Shown one piece after another: positions 63,588-64,000 of a stretch of 64,000 nucleotides of DNA. The notes below the pieces were generated by a model. The model was not told where the DNA came from, did not search any database, and was given only the letters and a program-made list of their open reading frames with translations. Both the position numbers and the translations under genes were made by a program. How positions within the stretch are numbered: the stretch's first letter is position 1; the number at the start of each line of letters is the position of its first letter. The stretch spans positions 3,060,501 through 3,124,500 of the forward strand of contig NZ_CP088252.1 of NCBI RefSeq assembly GCF_021117385.1, read 5' to 3'. Source of the stretch: Frateuria soli (GTDB taxonomy: Bacteria; Pseudomonadota; Gammaproteobacteria; Xanthomonadales; Rhodanobacteraceae).

Positions 63588-64000
63588 GCACCTTCCATCT
63601 CGATCGCGCCCGCGTGCGCCGCAACTTCGCCCGCGCCGCCGCAACCTACGAGCAGCACGACGTGCTGCAACGCGAGGTGCAGGCCGACCTGCTTGGCCGC
63701 CTGGACTTCTATCTGCAGGCGCCCGAGCGGGTGCTGGACGTCGGCGCCGGCACCGGCCGCGGCAGCGCGCTTCTGAAGAAGCGCTACCCGAAGGCACAGG
63801 TGATCGCGGTGGACCTGGCGCAACCGATGCTGCACGCGGCGCGCAGGCACCAGGCGCTGCTGCGCCCGTTCCAGCGCGTCTGCGCCGAAGCCACCGCGCT
63901 GCCGCTGCCCGACCGCTGCGTCGACGTGCTGTATTCCAACCTGTGCTTCCAGTGGGTCGACGACCTGCCCGCGCTGTTCGGCGAGTGCGTGCGCGTGCTC
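63584..64000 (+). CDS. bioC: Malonyl-[ACP] O-methyltransferase, 5' part only
   Basis: The first 139 codons of a SAM-dependent methyltransferase that caps malonyl-ACP to start pimelate synthesis. MSTFHLDRARVRRNFARAAA is the usual BioC start (R-x-F-x-RAA), and VLDVGAGTGRG is SAM motif I, with ALPLPDRCVDVLYSNLCFQW following. The window ends at the conserved VDDLPALFGECVRVL region, about the middle of the protein. ATG 63584 overlaps the bioH stop. Confidence 0.94.
   Translation, partial: MSTFHLDRARVRRNFARAAATYEQHDVLQREVQADLLGRLDFYLQAPERVLDVGAGTGRGSALLKKRYPKAQVIAVDLAQPMLHAARRHQALLRPFQRVCAEATALPLPDRCVDVLYSNLCFQWVDDLPALFGECVRVL

Overview
The window reads as a gamma-proteobacterial chromosome of the order Xanthomonadales, most likely the Rhodanobacteraceae (Dyella, Luteibacter, Rhodanobacter, Frateuria or a close relative). 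This is inferred from the high G+C, the RpfC-like hybrid kinase, the xanthomonadin/aryl-polyene-type ketosynthase pair, the large TonB-dependent receptors, the tandem M61 peptidases and a Xanthomonas-like GlcNAc utilisation locus. No phage, IS element or CRISPR array was seen. Dispersed palindromic repeats (BIME/REP-like) sit in many intergenic gaps.

Layout. 1-7.3 kb holds housekeeping genes: a truncated cation/proton antiporter, comM, ubiK, a PII gene (glnB/glnK), gpmA, a secreted repeat protein, hemF and two envelope proteins. 7.4-11.9 kb is a tight four-gene plus-strand unit: active ketosynthase, ketosynthase-like partner without an active-site Cys, family 2 glycosyltransferase and flavin-dependent halogenase. 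It looks like a detached part of an aryl-polyene/xanthomonadin pathway. 12-22 kb holds a DPP IV-type peptidase, a GST, a LysR/aldo-keto reductase divergent pair, queF, a lipoprotein, DUF2383 and DUF488 proteins, an alpha/beta hydrolase and a Gly-rich secreted repeat protein. 22.2-26.5 kb holds an OmpR/EnvZ-type pair followed by an RpfC-like hybrid kinase, then tRNA-Arg(CCG). 27-31 kb carries two tandem M61 aminopeptidase genes. 31-34.4 kb has an APC amino acid transporter and a sterol-desaturase-family gene interrupted by one in-frame amber codon.

34.6-51.6 kb is dominated by chitin/GlcNAc catabolism. On the minus strand lie glk, a TonB receptor, a GH20 hexosaminidase, a NagX-like membrane protein and a glycerophosphodiesterase, with a second TonB receptor beyond. 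On the plus strand lie nagP, a LacI-type regulator, nagB-II and nagA. The 400-bp divergent region between glk and nagP holds a perfect 14-bp palindrome plus a second, half-matching site inside a good sigma70-type promoter; both are probable operators of the LacI protein. Together the genes describe uptake of chito-oligosaccharides across the outer membrane, hydrolysis to GlcNAc, import, phosphorylation, deacetylation and deamination.

52-64 kb holds a cpdB-type nucleotidase, thrB and thrC (without thrA), the remains of a GGDEF protein with two frameshifts, ubiA, comF, a small membrane protein and a biotin operon bioB-bioF-trhO-bioH-bioC cut by the window end. A BirA-box-like inverted repeat lies ahead of bioB. 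The trhO reading frame runs into a repeat element, which supplies about 60 extra C-terminal residues.
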